In this document: in pieces, positions 41,280-53,674 of the stretch
How positions within the stretch are numbered: position 1 is the stretch's first letter
How the letters are laid out: every line of letters starts with the position of its first letter
NCBI GenBank assembly: GCA_024305405.1
Contig: JAKNDB010000086.1
Span: 1,611,001-1,675,000 of the forward strand
DNA: 64,000 nt
Source of the DNA: Dirofilaria immitis
Taxonomy: Eukaryota; Nematoda; Chromadorea; Rhabditida; Onchocercidae
Reading direction: 5' to 3'
Program-made: the position numbers and the translations under genes
Notes under the pieces: model-generated
What the model saw: only the letters and a program-made list of their open reading frames with translations
The model's database searches: none
Told to the model about the DNA's origin: nothing

Positions 41280-42200
41280 TTTCTCTCTTCGATAAAGTAT
41301 TCCAAGGACATTCAGTTTTTCCCTTCCCTTCTTTAATTCATTTTAGTTTTTTGAGAGAAGGCTCGAATGAGTTCCCTCCTTTCTTCAATAACCAATCATC
41401 ATTCTCGTGAAGTCAAAAAGGCCATTTGTGATTATGTATGATTAAAAGGAATGATGAGAAAAGGTAACTTCCCGTCATCCATCTATGGATGTATGTCGAT
41501 GTATCTCCTTCTCTTCCAACCATGTCTGAGTCAGATGTGAATTCTCAGTCATCTAAAGGAGCAGTAGATCGAAAACATTATTTATGATCAGTTGAAAAAA
41601 ATCCGTTTCGGAGGGAAGACCTTGGCTCTTTTTTTCATCATCAAGTTATGATGTAGTCAGGGTTCTTTCTATCCTAGGCTATAACTAATTGACCAAATTG
41701 AGACCATTATTTGCCCAACTTGTCTAAAATGCCCCCATCCTTCAGAACTAACCCGTTTCTACAATCACATAATTTGAGATATTGCGCTGCTATTGTGGTC
41801 GAAAGATATATCCTCCTCATGTCTGTTTCTTCACGTATTCCGTGCTATTTCAAAAGGATTTCAAGGTTTCACGGTTCTCCACCTGCGTATATAGGTATAT
41901 GTAGGTGCACGTGTGTTCAAACGTGTATTGTATACTCATGGTCTATGTCGATTAATGTCATCCTCTGTAATGTGTATTGCATGAAGGTAAGAGAGTTTAG
42001 AATGCATTTACTTCACATCACAATTTTGGATCATTTCCAAGTTGAATGCGTCTCACTTTTGACGAGAAAGAGCCATCATATCAAAATGGCAAGAAGTACA
42101 GTACGCGTACTGGATATTTGTTACGTAAAATGGGAATAAAGAAAGGTAGGAAGGCAAATGACTTGTTCCTCCTTCTCGTTGATGCTATTTGCTAAATCAA
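41280..42200. other. Compositionally distinct noncoding block
   Basis: This block is visibly less AT-rich than the flanking 15 kb. It contains a 142-codon open frame (41711-42139) whose translation is Cys-, Ser- and Ile-rich with no domain. It also has a short frame at 41522-41587 starting MSESDVNSQSS. It may be regulatory or transcribed noncoding sequence, possibly distal to the FERM gene. I do not call a gene here. Confidence 0.3.
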
Positions 42201-42213
42201 CAGTCAATAACTA

Positions 42214-42377
42214 ACTACTAACTATCTATCTATCTATTAATCTATTAAACATCATTCACTTATTCATTCTTTTTCATTCTTGCGTTATTTGAAAAAGATG
42301 AAAATAAGCAGCATAATGATGTTAATAGTAATAGTAGTTAGTAGTAGTAGTAATAATAATGATGATGATGATAAATA
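42214..42377. repeat. Simple-repeat cluster (CTAT, AGT, AAT, GAT)
   Basis: Short CTAT repeats at about 42220-42238 are followed at about 42325-42377 by successive runs of AGT, AAT and GAT triplets. This is low-complexity sequence that could be length-polymorphic. It immediately precedes the candidate small frame at 42419. Confidence 0.85.
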
Positions 42378-42418
42378 ATGTGGTTGTCCTCCAAAAGTAA
42401 TTGAAAAAAGATTTGGAT

Positions 42419-42691
42419 ATGCAGTTGCACAAATCGCATTACGAATGTTTTGTTTCTGTTTGTTGTCTTCTTGCACTCTCTCTTATCTCCCATCATTTGT
42501 TGTATTTTATTTCAAGTTTGTTAAGATTTCGGCTTAAAGAAATTTGTTGTGAGCGTGCGACTGTTAGATATTCAGTGGAAATTTCCAGTTCATTTTCAGA
42601 CCGTTTTTTTCGTGTCTCTCAAGAAAAATATGTGAACAATAAATCCGAAAATCCAAGTTTTCTCCGGGCATATACTAAGCCGCAAGAGTGA
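42419..42691 (+). CDS. Candidate small membrane protein or exon, hypothetical
   Basis: A 90-residue frame starts with ATG at 42419 and ends in TGA. It has an N-terminal hydrophobic stretch (CFVSVCCLLALSLISHHLLY), then a basic segment (RFRLKEICCERATVRY) and a polar tail ending AYTKPQE. The layout is that of a single-pass protein. Its base composition is less AT-rich than the surroundings. No family is recognised and no partner exon was found, so it may be a chance frame. Confidence 0.22.
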   Translation: MQLHKSHYECFVSVCCLLALSLISHHLLYFISSLLRFRLKEICCERATVRYSVEISSSFSDRFFRVSQEKYVNNKSENPSFLRAYTKPQE

Positions 42692-43742
42692 TCAAAAATT
42701 TTGGTATGAATTTGATGTAGGATACTTTAAATGAGTGAATTACATTGCCTTCTCTTATTTGATCTTTTAAATTCAAAAGAGATGTTTTATAGAGAAATGT
42801 TTAGGAAAGAAATGTTTTGCACATTTACTGCCACATTTCCATTTTTCATTCTTTACTTCTTCATCCGATGACTCACTCATCTGATATTCTTCATTTACTA
42901 TTTTTAGCATGTTACTTTTGATTGATTTGATCTATGATTTCTTATATGTTTTTCCTCTTCACTTTTAAGCCGATTCGTTTTGTCTTTATTTATCAAGTGA
43001 AATATCTTCGAAAAATATTATAGTATGTAAGACTGAGTTTCTCTTATTTTTTTAAAAGAAGAATTTAAGAATTTCTTTTGATTTGTAAATCTTTTTTCTT
43101 TCAACTAGACTGTTTTCGTTTAATTAACAATGCGTGAAATTTTGAATGATCTAAATTTAAATAAGTGTAAAAGCTATATTGCAAATCATTTTTGTTGAAA
43201 CCAAATAACATATTGATTGATGATAAAATTGATAAGGGACATTAATGCTGCTGACATTTTTACAGAGGACTAAGTTTTTGCTAAACTTCCGAAGAATTAA
43301 TTTTAGTTGCATTTTATAATACATGTATGCCATTTTGTTACTCTGTTAAGATATCTGTCTGCTAGAGAGAATCCGAATTGTCAGCTTCATATGAAGCAAT
43401 GAAAGCATCTATTGCTGACCGTATATGCAGAATTCATTATCCCTTTAGTAATTTAATTACTAAAATATCTGATCACTTTTTAAGCATGTTGTTGGAGTAT
43501 TTCCGTAGGATCCGCTATTATCAGCAAATGATTTATGAAAGGTAATTGATCCCATATTGTGCTCTTTCAAAGATTCATAGTGCTTAATCACAATATTGTA
43601 GAAGTAGTGAATTAATCTTAAAATATCTTTTACGAATTTAGGTTTCACTGATAGATTTTTGTTTATTTTCGCCTTGAATTTTAGAATTTCTTAGAAAAGT
43701 GAAAGAGAGTTAAAAAAACTTGGGGATTCGTAAAGAATGCCA

Positions 43743-43746
<4 letters not shown>

Positions 43747-43773
<27 letters not shown>
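43747..43773. repeat. (AT)n microsatellite
   Basis: An uninterrupted AT dinucleotide run of about 27 bases in noncoding DNA. Confidence 0.9.
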
Positions 43774-43774
<1 letters not shown>

Positions 43775-44820
43775 TCTTAAATGGACTGGAATAAGATAAA
43801 AAGTTTATTGGCATAAGTTTTTGCCGATTCAATACTAGTTTGATTATCTAATTCCCAGTTTCACTTTTGTATATTTCAATACGTAACAAAATTTAATTCC
43901 TCGTGAGATTTTGTTACAAAACAGGCATTGGTTCTCTTAAAAATGATTAATATAAGAAGTGCAGAACTTCCGTAATATATTGTTGCCTAAAATTTGTCAT
44001 AACGACTTAGTATACCAATTCTATGTAACTTTAACGAATAATATTTTCGAGAATCATCTCTATTTTTATATTCCTACTAGTCTACAATGGTTAAAAGTTT
44101 TCTAACAGTAGTGTCGTAGGATATCATAGTTTTGCGTTTTGCCTCGATAATTAAAATGTAATTTGTTTTAGAACTTTTCAAACATATCGACTTTATTAAT
44201 ACTAATTTTTTTCGTTGTTTCATGGTTTTTTTGAAGGAAATTTTTGTCTTTAGAATTGCATAGTTCATATGTAGATTGAAAAACCAAAAACATTCCGGGT
44301 AATTTCTCGATTGATGTAAACAATTCCATTTTTAGATTTTCTTGAGAGATTAAGACTTTATGTGTTGGCATATCATGAAAGTAGAAGGCATTACCTAGAC
44401 TCGAATTAGTGTGATCGTCTGGAAAGTAACAGTAATATCGCCTTTCTTAACTCTTACGATGAATTGTAGTTTGTTTTGCAGTACACTTACTTCAATATAT
44501 TGTACCGTAAATCTAAATATATTATACCGTAAAGGTCATAGATTGAGAAGAGAGCCGGAAAGTTTTGTTAATTAAATTCGAAGGCTCATGATTTCATTGT
44601 TCGTTAGCATTACTTCACTGATTTGCCAAGGAATAATGGAAAATTTTTTACAGCGTCTTCATGAACAATTGAAAAATTTCTTGTATAAAATCAATATAAA
44701 ATCAAATAAATTCTTCAAGATTTCATTACAAATTTCATCGTTGGTTGATGTAATTCTTTTGCAGGATAGCAAATTGATTGTATTTGACGAATAGATTAAT
44801 GAGGTTTTCTAACAGTGATA

Positions 44821-45150
44821 TGTGATTATCAATTACTGCCGAAAATTGAATATGCATTTTCATAAAACGCATTTTTTTCGTACTTGAGAAAATTTTTGGC
44901 CTGTATCTGAGAAAATGATATCTGAAATTGAGACAAAACTCGAAAGCGGTTTTGAGATTTCTTCATTTGTTGACAGTTATTTCGAGAATTTTGATGAAGA
45001 TAATGCCGAAATATATTCATATTATAGTGATAATATTTTGGTGATTTAGTTATTAGGCAAAATAGGAGGAATTCTTTGTAAGTGAAAGTTGAATGATATA
45101 TGATTACCAATTACTGCCGAAAATTGAGGATGCATTTTCGTGAAATGCAT
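44821..45150. repeat. Pair of diverged direct repeats 278 bp apart
   Basis: A 52-base segment at 44821-44872 recurs at 45099-45150 in the same orientation with a handful of differences; both contain AATTACTGCCGAAAATTGA and TGCATTTTC. Weaker similarity between 44713-44760 and 44945-44990 (a TTTCATCGTTGGTTGATG-like stretch against TTTCTTCATTTGTTGACA) suggests that a unit of about 230-280 bp was once duplicated. No gene or transposon is recognised in it. Confidence 0.7.
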
Positions 45151-46662
45151 GAAAATGCAGGTATCATTAATGTCATGGTGGTTTTTTCTTTTCAACATTT
45201 TTAAAAAGATATTCAACTTGTAAATAAGTTTAAACAATTTTAGATTTCATCATTTGATTCAATTATAATATCAATAGTGATCTGAAGGATACTGATAGCA
45301 TAAGATGTGCTTTAAATATTGGTTACAAGGGCGATAGTAATTAGATTAATATTGTTCAATGTTATTATAATAAACACTACAATTTTTGTAGTTCACGAAA
45401 GATTTTAGGTTTGCATCGGATCTTACTGATAAACTAAAATTTGTTGGAGCAGTTTTCTTAGAGAAGTGAACAATTGTTTTAAAATGTATTTATCAAAATT
45501 GTCGGAGCTAGGAGGTGATAGGTGTTAGTGTTAGGTTTGATCGGAATGTTCATTAATGCAGACAATGGGATGAAGTACTCATAGAAGTTCTGCATTTTGA
45601 GAAATAATGAAGACATAAATGTACGTATATGTCTTATGAACTTCTTCCGAGTAAGACAGGAAAGGATGTCTATCGGACAAGAGCTATTGATAGAGCTTGT
45701 GGTCGTAATGCTACTGCTGGCCAATGTATTGATTTCTTTTAACCTTTATTCTTTTCCAGTTATTTCTGTTTGCCAATTCTCAATCCAGATTAATGTTATT
45801 TTCTTGATATGATGACTAATTGCTGAAATGATTTGTCGTACATATTTACAACCTAATTCGTTCTTCTAAAATCTCTTCCTACCAGTTTCCGACGTTCATC
45901 TGTCAAAAAGAAGAATGTAATTGTCATTTTTTGCTAAAAATTTTAATATTCGAAATAATTCCAATCTGTTGTTACACATGATAGTAAAAGATCAGTTCTG
46001 TTGTATAGCAAAGATATGATTCGGTGACTGTTGCTAATGTATGTTCATTAATTATGACATTGTTAGTATTGGAATGTGTAATACTGCTCTATGAAAATGC
46101 CCAGAATTCTTTAAAATCATTTTTTTGATTTATTTCCTATCATCATTTGCCCAATCAGCTTTAATGACTTTGTCACAGAGATGGTTCGATTTAAAATGGA
46201 AATTTATTTTCTGAAACTAGCATAGTATATGTTTATCTGATTATAGCAATGATAATAATGATAAAGTGGTATTAATGGTATAATTTTATTATTTTCTTTT
46301 AATTATTCTTTTTTAAGGAAATTTTAACTAATGATGTTTTGCTATCAGTCATATTAATTTACATACCCAGGCAACAGATTAAGGAACACAGATTTTTTAT
46401 GAAAATTACACCAAAATTTTTGTTTCATACTTCTTTCTTTGCCTCCTTGCATACATATTTGCACTTTAGAAGTAATCATTTCTCTCTTTTCGTATTTTGT
46501 TTCTTTTATTGCTCAACCGTAACTGGGTGTTTGGTTTTTTCATTCTTGCTTTTATTTGAAAATAAAATCATTGTCAGCAATATCATTTCTGCTGTTGTTG
46601 TATTATTGCTGCACCGATATTTCTTGTCGAACCACTTCGTCCTTCGAAAATAATCGCAGTTT

Positions 46663-46780
46663 ATTTATCCTTCATATAAGTACAGACTTCCAAATTCTTA
46701 ACAGTTCTGACCTAATCCTATATTTATCCTTCATATAAGTACAGACTGCCAAATTCTTAACAGTTCTGACCTGATCCTAT
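46663..46780. repeat. Two-copy tandem duplication, 59-bp unit
   Basis: A 59-base unit beginning ATTTATCCTTCATATAAG is repeated once immediately after itself. The copies at 46663-46721 and 46722-46780 differ at about three positions. A third partial echo (CCTATAAG) follows. It lies about 170 bp upstream of the proposed FERM protein start, so it may sit in that gene's promoter or 5' leader. Confidence 0.9.
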
Positions 46781-46947
46781 TTTCTTTCCTATAAGTCGAG
46801 AATTAAATCAGTGACATTTGTTATCATTTGCTAAACTTTAACTGCTACAGTAATTTATAATAATGTCGCCAAGGTTGCTATCAGTTTCCTGTTGTATTGG
46901 ATGTGAAAAGAAGTATCGGAAAGCCAACAAAGCTACACGGCGAAAAA

Positions 46948-49900
46948 ATGCCAGCGAATGAAAATACCGTGATACCAACATCGTTTATAAGCCGTATTAG
47001 TGCTCGTACAAGTCTTATTTCAGCCAGAGAATACAAAACTACGGTGCAGTTATTGGATGATAATGAAACGATTTGTCAGGAATTCAAGGTTCGTCATCTC
47101 TCAAATATTATTTCATAATGAGATTTTTATTGCATCAATGTTTGACATTGCAGTTTTTGAACAGTTATAAAAATCATTTTTGCAAAGCATTGTATTGCCT
47201 TATTTTATTAAGAAGTTTTAATTTTTATAATATGAAATAATATTTGGATATGAGTATATGCGGAGCATACTTCACTCCTAGATTTTTATTTCAATTAACT
47301 TTTTAAACATTCTCAAAACAAAATTTATTTTACGTCTCAATAAAATTATAAGAAGTGGCCTCCATTAAATTAGATGATTCGTTGTAAAACAAGTTTTAAA
47401 TAGAGTATGCGAATTATCATAGTACATTGTTGATTTTGTATTAGTGAATTACGTCTTGATAAAAATACTTTATGAATTCATTAGTTCAAGTTAAATAATA
47501 ATTAAATAGCCTGCTGAAATGTCAATACGATAATCCTTGAAATTGTAATAAGAAAATACGTTTATTTCAGAAAACATCGAATGCCCAATTTATATTAGAT
47601 TACGTATGTGAATGTTTGAATATCGTCGAAAAAGATTATTTTGGACTGCGTTATCAGGATTTTAGTAGGCATAGGGTATGTTATAAACTAGACCAATTCG
47701 TCTCTGATTATTATTTAGCTGTATCATAAAGCAAATACATATCGTGAAGTCCTAGTATGCATATGTATATGTTAAACTTCTGAAGCATTTTTTATGTGGA
47801 AAAATTTTCTGTTTTGAAGTAGTGGGATTTTTGAATTTTTACAGATTTTTAGAACCTTTGGTTTTATTTCCAACTAATGCTTTCCGCATTATTTTTGTTA
47901 ATCAGTATGGTAATTTGTTTCAGTACTGGATGGATCTCAACAAACAAATTTATAAACAAGTACGAGGTAATCGATTTTATTCGTTTTAGAATATGATATT
48001 ACATTTGTGTACACGACTTTGAAATTTCCATAAAATCTAATTTAAAAATTTTCAAGGCCCTAATGTAGTTTTACGATTTCGCGTGAGGTTCTATCCATCT
48101 GATGTGAGTGTCTTGAAGGAAGAGATAACTCGGTAAGTCAGTCTCTTAACGTTATAGACTTCTCTCGAGAATTCTATTTGCATTTTAGTCAGTTGTTCAT
48201 ATATTTATTTGGCATTATTTGAACTGCTTCTTACAGTCCCAAAAATGAACAGTTTTCTTGTTTATTAATATTAAAATATTAAAATAAATATTAAAATTTT
48301 GTTTCACTTATGATATTTGATGGTCTTATCAAAGGGCATTTCTTGAGTCCTTACTTTTTATGATTCATCTTTTCAAATAGTTATTTGACAAGTATTTTTT
48401 TCTTAAATAATATTTAAATGCAATCTCCTCTTCAATTTCAACTATATTTTTAGTGTTCTTGCTGTTGCAAATATTAGGATTACTGGATGAATTTATCCAA
48501 AATGAATTTAAATTACTTCATTATGATCTAATAATAATTACTCTTCCTAAAGGTATATGTTATTTGTGCAACTACAAAGAGATCTCCTTCATGGACGTTT
48601 GTACTGTCCACAGACTGAAGCAGCTATACTGGGCGCTCTAGCTCTGCAATGTTTGTTTGTTATTATAATAAAAAAATTACGATGTTAAAAAAATTAAGAA
48701 GAAATTCTGTTTATTATAAATAAAAAAATAAAAATTAGGAAGAACTGTTTGCTCCTGTAATTTGAAATTTAGTTTACTTTTTCGCTAGATATATGGTTTC
48801 AACTGTCACTTACCTAAATGGATTTTTGTCTTTTCTTTATTATCTGTTTCAATTTTCTCAACTTTTAGCCCTAATCGGTGATTATGATGCAGAAGAGAGG
48901 CGAAAAAATTACGTTGCTGAATACAGGTTACTTTTTAAGCAAACCGAAAAACTTGAAGAAAAGATCGCTGAATCTCATAAATTGTTCAAGTTTGTTTTTT
49001 ATAGTCATGCTTCATTCTGCACTACAACTTAGAGAGTTCTTTATTTCTTTCTGCAGTATAACCTTTTAAGTCTAAAACAAGATGTAATTTTAAATTGTTC
49101 ATTGAGTATTATATAAGTGAGCTACAGATATCGTCAATTCTTTTTATTTTGAATTTTTGATCAATTTTCTTACGCAGGGGACTTACTCCGGCGGAAGCAG
49201 AAATGGAATTTTTAAAACGAGCATCCAAACTAGATACTTATGGATTTGATCCATACACCGTTGTGGTAAGTGTTTCAACAAAGCTGTTGTCATTTCTTTA
49301 ATTGTTTGATCCAGGCTTAATTTACCATCATTTAATTTTGCTTCGTATTTCATTATGCGAATGATTATTTTCTGGTGAAGCATTAAATTATTTTTAGAAT
49401 AAGCAAAAACAGACAATGTACATTGGAGTTACCTATCGCGGTATCTACATTTACCATATCAGTCGAATGATCCATCACATTACATGGTTTATTTTGTCTT
49501 GACAAGAAATTAGCTTTTTATCATCATATTGACTATTACGATTGCATGATTATGAGAATAGAACTAACCACTGTATGGTTGTAAGAAATGCAGGAGGGAA
49601 ATTAAGCTGATTACTGATTTGCATTCTTATATGATTTAATTTAATTTAATTGTTAAGATAGACATAATTTTATTTCGATTTGGTATTTTGTTCATGTTTT
49701 CCAAAAAGACCAGACCGAAAATGTATTCAGTTGTCTTCTGAAAAGAAGTCAAACAGTACATATACTTGCAGTTTTTATCTTGCGGAAAAGTGGAAGTATA
49801 CTTCATATGAGTTCAGCACTGTATCCACTATATGTAGGATTGAATTTTTTGCATAACCTTCATTGTCATTCATTTGACAATAAAAAGTCTGTCGATTGTC

Positions 49901-52900
49901 ATGTATTATTTCTAGGACCGAATTAGAAAAAGTGGATTACGTTGGAAAAGAGATCATGATAACACCGGTGTCATCTTATGTATCGCCTTACTCATTGTCC
50001 TTTAGGAATGCTGAAGTAAGTTTTATGAAATTCTAAATATATAAAAATTTGTCTCACGAAATTGTTCCAGTCCAGTTTCCAAGAACTAAGAGATAAGTTT
50101 AGAGAAAATACTGCGAATATTCATTTAAAAAATTGGAAATTCCATTAGAAGTACTAAAGCTTGAACGTTCCTTAACACTCAATTCATTTCTTTTCAGCGT
50201 GCAACAGACACGTTGAAATCCAGTTCCAACTTAAAAAATGTATGTATCTGTTTGAAATCTCTGTTTTATCTTTAGTCAAAGGCATTTATAGTTTGATAGA
50301 GTGTAAAATAACATTATAATATGTCAATTTACTATTTAGAGTTTCAATTTCCTTAATTGTATATTGAAAATTTTATGGCTTAAACAATACCACTATAGAA
50401 TTTTATTGCAGGAAAGGGTTATTAGCAATCTTTTTTGTTTTTAATTTTTAGGGCTTTATTAAGCTCCACAAAACGACAGGTGTGTTGAAATTCCACTGTC
50501 CATCAGCAATATTTGCGAAGCATCTTTGGCGTCATATTTTATCACAGCAAGCTTTTTTACAGAAAATGACGCCAAACATATCAAGCCAAAGTTTTCAAAG
50601 TTAGTTATGAACTTTTCTTCAGTCATTGCAATTATATGAGTTATATTTTTCGTGTTGGACATTTAGCAATTATTTAAGAAAACTGTGAATAAATAGATTT
50701 AAATGCTGCTTATAGACCAAGAATTCCCTTATTGACTCGTGGTTCAACATTTCGTTTTCCAACGTCAAGAGTCCTTCATGAAATTGAAGTAGGAGGTTCT
50801 AGTATACGTGACGGGCCTGAACCAACATTTACCAGATATTCATTGCTCCGCCAGACACCTCGACAGTATGTTTGCAGTATTGATAATAAGTATAACTCAC
50901 TTCCTTTTGTTCGCAGTAGTAAGGAAGTCTCTGAAGGTAAGTATATCAATATTTAAATTCTTATTTCATGACTAAGATGAAGAACTGATGGATGAAATAG
51001 TTTCGCAACAGTGTATTATGATATTACAGTTTATGATATTTACTGTGCCAGTAATCACATGAATTTTGAGATGATTAGCAGTGGGCTTGTGCATTTTTTA
51101 ATTTTTTTGAATCTTAGTTATTTAATCAAAACTATAATTAGAAACAAATATTCTTCTGTTCACTATAATTGCAAAAGAAACATGAAGCTTTGCAAAATTA
51201 TAAAAATATGGAGATTTGTGAAAGTATTTTATATTTAAAATTTCCAGTGATATTAGAAAATCTGGACGAAGAAAATGCAGTAAAAATAGACTCAAACACT
51301 GCTCCGATGAGTAGAGTGGACGTACTGTCAGTAGCCAAAACTTCAGCCACTACCACTTCTTCTGGTTCTGAGAATACGGTGAGCTAAGTTCTAATGAATG
51401 TAAAAAAATGAGTCACATATGCACATAGCTGCAATTCTTTATCCATTTCATCTATCATGAAATTTTTTATTTTTAATTTTTTCCAAAATTTCTTGCTTCC
51501 TGTAGAACTGACAGTTCATGTTTCTCTTAAAAACTTCGAAAAACAATTCTCTGTGCTGATGAAACTTAGTTTCTTCTCGACATTCTTTTAGAAATTTGGA
51601 ATTTTGTGTGCAAATTATTTAGAAAAGGAAAAAGTTTTTTAATATCACTAATAAGATAGAATAGAAGATTAGAATTTTATGAAGTTTTATGTCAAATAAA
51701 GAAAGGTCGTTGATTTCAATATTTCTCCTTCAAGAGATATGCAATTGTAATGTTCCTTAGAATAAAATAGAGCGTTATCTAAATTAGCTGCAAAAAAATG
51801 ATTGCTTATTACCTTTTGTTTGCGATCTTTTGAAAACTGCGGTAGTTTTACTGATCGACCATATAGACATAGGTAAAAGCAATAAATAATTAATAGCCAA
51901 TTTCTGAAATTTTGGGTTACAAAAATTACATTTGAAAACCTGGATTTTGGTTGCTCTATTTCAGACAACATTTACTATACATCTTGTACAAAAAGAATCA
52001 TTATCTTCAGAAACGGTATGATAAAGTAACCACCGTGGTATTTGTGCTATAGTCTAGATAATGCTTTTTTTTGCTAGATTGCTTTGTGCATTAACTATCA
52101 AATTCGTGTTCATTGTGATCTAACTTGTGTTTGTGTTGAGAAATGGATTAGTCGTGCCTGGTTATATATTGTAATCATGCTTATGCAGATGTGAGTTGTA
52201 TATTTTTACTAGATGGAGAAAATTCTCGTCATCATTCTTAGATAAAATCAAGAGAAGGTTGAAAATTTCCTTCTCTTGATTTGGGAGGGAGTATGAGGAA
52301 CGTACCTTATAAGTTTCTGTTTTCATGACATTGAAATTTATCATTGGCAAAAATTTGTCGTAATTTTTAATTTAGGCTAAGATTTGTTTATTTTTTTTCT
52401 GTTCCTATCGAAACTAACCTCTCTTTGAGAGAATGAGAAGAGAAATAATTATAAAAGAGAAAAAGTTTCGAAAAGTGAGAACCAAACTGTACAGACAACT
52501 TATTGATACATGATTTGTTTAGTTATTTTCATTTCTTTTTTAGCACATAAACCATAAATTAGATATCTGTATGGTTTTTAAATATCAACCAGCAGAACAG
52601 AACATTATTGTCTGTTAATTACTGAAGACATAACCAAATAAAATAGTCGTTCATCTCGATAAGACGGTTCTTAGTAATAATATTCACAGATTTTTAATAT
52701 GTAAAATTAGTTTAAATTCTTAATTTTTGCGACAAAAGACGATGAAAATGTTTTGAATTAATTTTTAATGTTTCCAATATATATATATACATGTGTGCTG
52801 GAAAAAATTCTTAAGTAGGAATTTTCTTATGTTTGTGCAATCATTCCAAGCACAAATGCTTAAGCAAGTTTCAGTGATTTGTACATAGAAAATTGTTGTT

Positions 52901-53674
52901 CAAATTATGATAATTTACAGTTTGGAATATCTGATTCGGGAATGCAATTGCCATGTGAAGACTATTTTGAACAGATGTTGGATGCGGTAAAGCCATTATG
53001 CGCCAGCACGCCTACTGAAAATCCTAATTCTGGTTCCTATACGAACTTCTCAACGACAACAACGATGAAAATGGATAATTCTGTATTCGATACTAATATT
53101 CATAAGAATTTCGAAAAATTAAAATGTGATCGTAGTATCCCTGCCACCAGCTCCCTAATTTTAACAAACGAAGAGAAACTGGGAGCTGTCGCAAGGCGTT
53201 CTACCATTTCGATTACCGCTTCGGCTGCCAAAATATTCTTCTCATTATTGTTGTTCTGGCTTCTGCTAGTTGCTGTCGCTATTTCTCTATTTGAGGTATG
53301 TTGTTATTTTAACACAGACTGCTCTAATCTTCAACATATCTTTTAATAATATCATAAATACACATCGATCGACATGGAAGACAAAGTTGAGTATTAATCT
53401 TTTGAAAAAGTTATGCTAAATTTCTTTTTGATCTATAGCTTCTGAGCTTTTGCTGTCCAGTTTGCTAGTCAGTAGATTGTTCCAGAAAACAGATAATTTC
53501 GTCAAAAGCATTTTTCCTTGCTCTAAACTATATTTTCTAATGAATTTTTTATTTTTTTAGCATAATTCACCGTGGTTAGACTCTATACCAGCCTTGGATT
53601 CAGTGAGGCATATGTTATATGAGCCACTGCGGCACCACATTTTGGCGTTATATGTTCATCTAGGATACCGTTAA
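46948..53674 (+). CDS. FERM-domain protein, FRMD3/FRMD5 type, with C-terminal membrane anchor
   Basis: FERM proteins of this group link membrane proteins to the actin cortex. Fifteen exons close perfectly in phase to 636 residues: 46948-47088, 47571-47675, 47924-47966, 48057-48132, 48553-48650, 48869-48989, 49178-49265, 49398-49486, 49916-50015, 50198-50239, 50452-50599, 50697-50936, 51248-51378, 52921-53295 and 53561-53674. The FERM domain (residues about 25-330) contains VQLLDDNETICQEF, IVEKDYFGLRYQDF and RVRFYPSD, then [20 protein letters not shown], IGDYD and EAEMEFLKRASKLDTYGFDP, ending with FHCPSAIFAKHLWRHIL and GSTFRF. Each matches FRMD5 as I recall it ([34 protein letters not shown]). 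A variable linker follows, then one membrane segment, AAKIFFSLLLFWLLLVAVAI, and a 40-residue tail with YEPLRHHILALY, as at the FRMD5 C-terminus. The ATG at 46948 follows an in-frame stop. Confidence 0.93.

Noticed and set aside
41711..42139. 142-codon + strand open frame, the longest single frame in the central desert other than der
   Set aside because: No domain, odd Cys/Ser/Ile-rich content, and no credible start context or partner exon. Likely chance in a less AT-rich block.
46339..46653. 104-codon hydrophobic frame upstream of the FERM gene
   Set aside because: It is T-rich polypyrimidine sequence, so hydrophobic residues arise trivially. Not conserved in any way I recognise.
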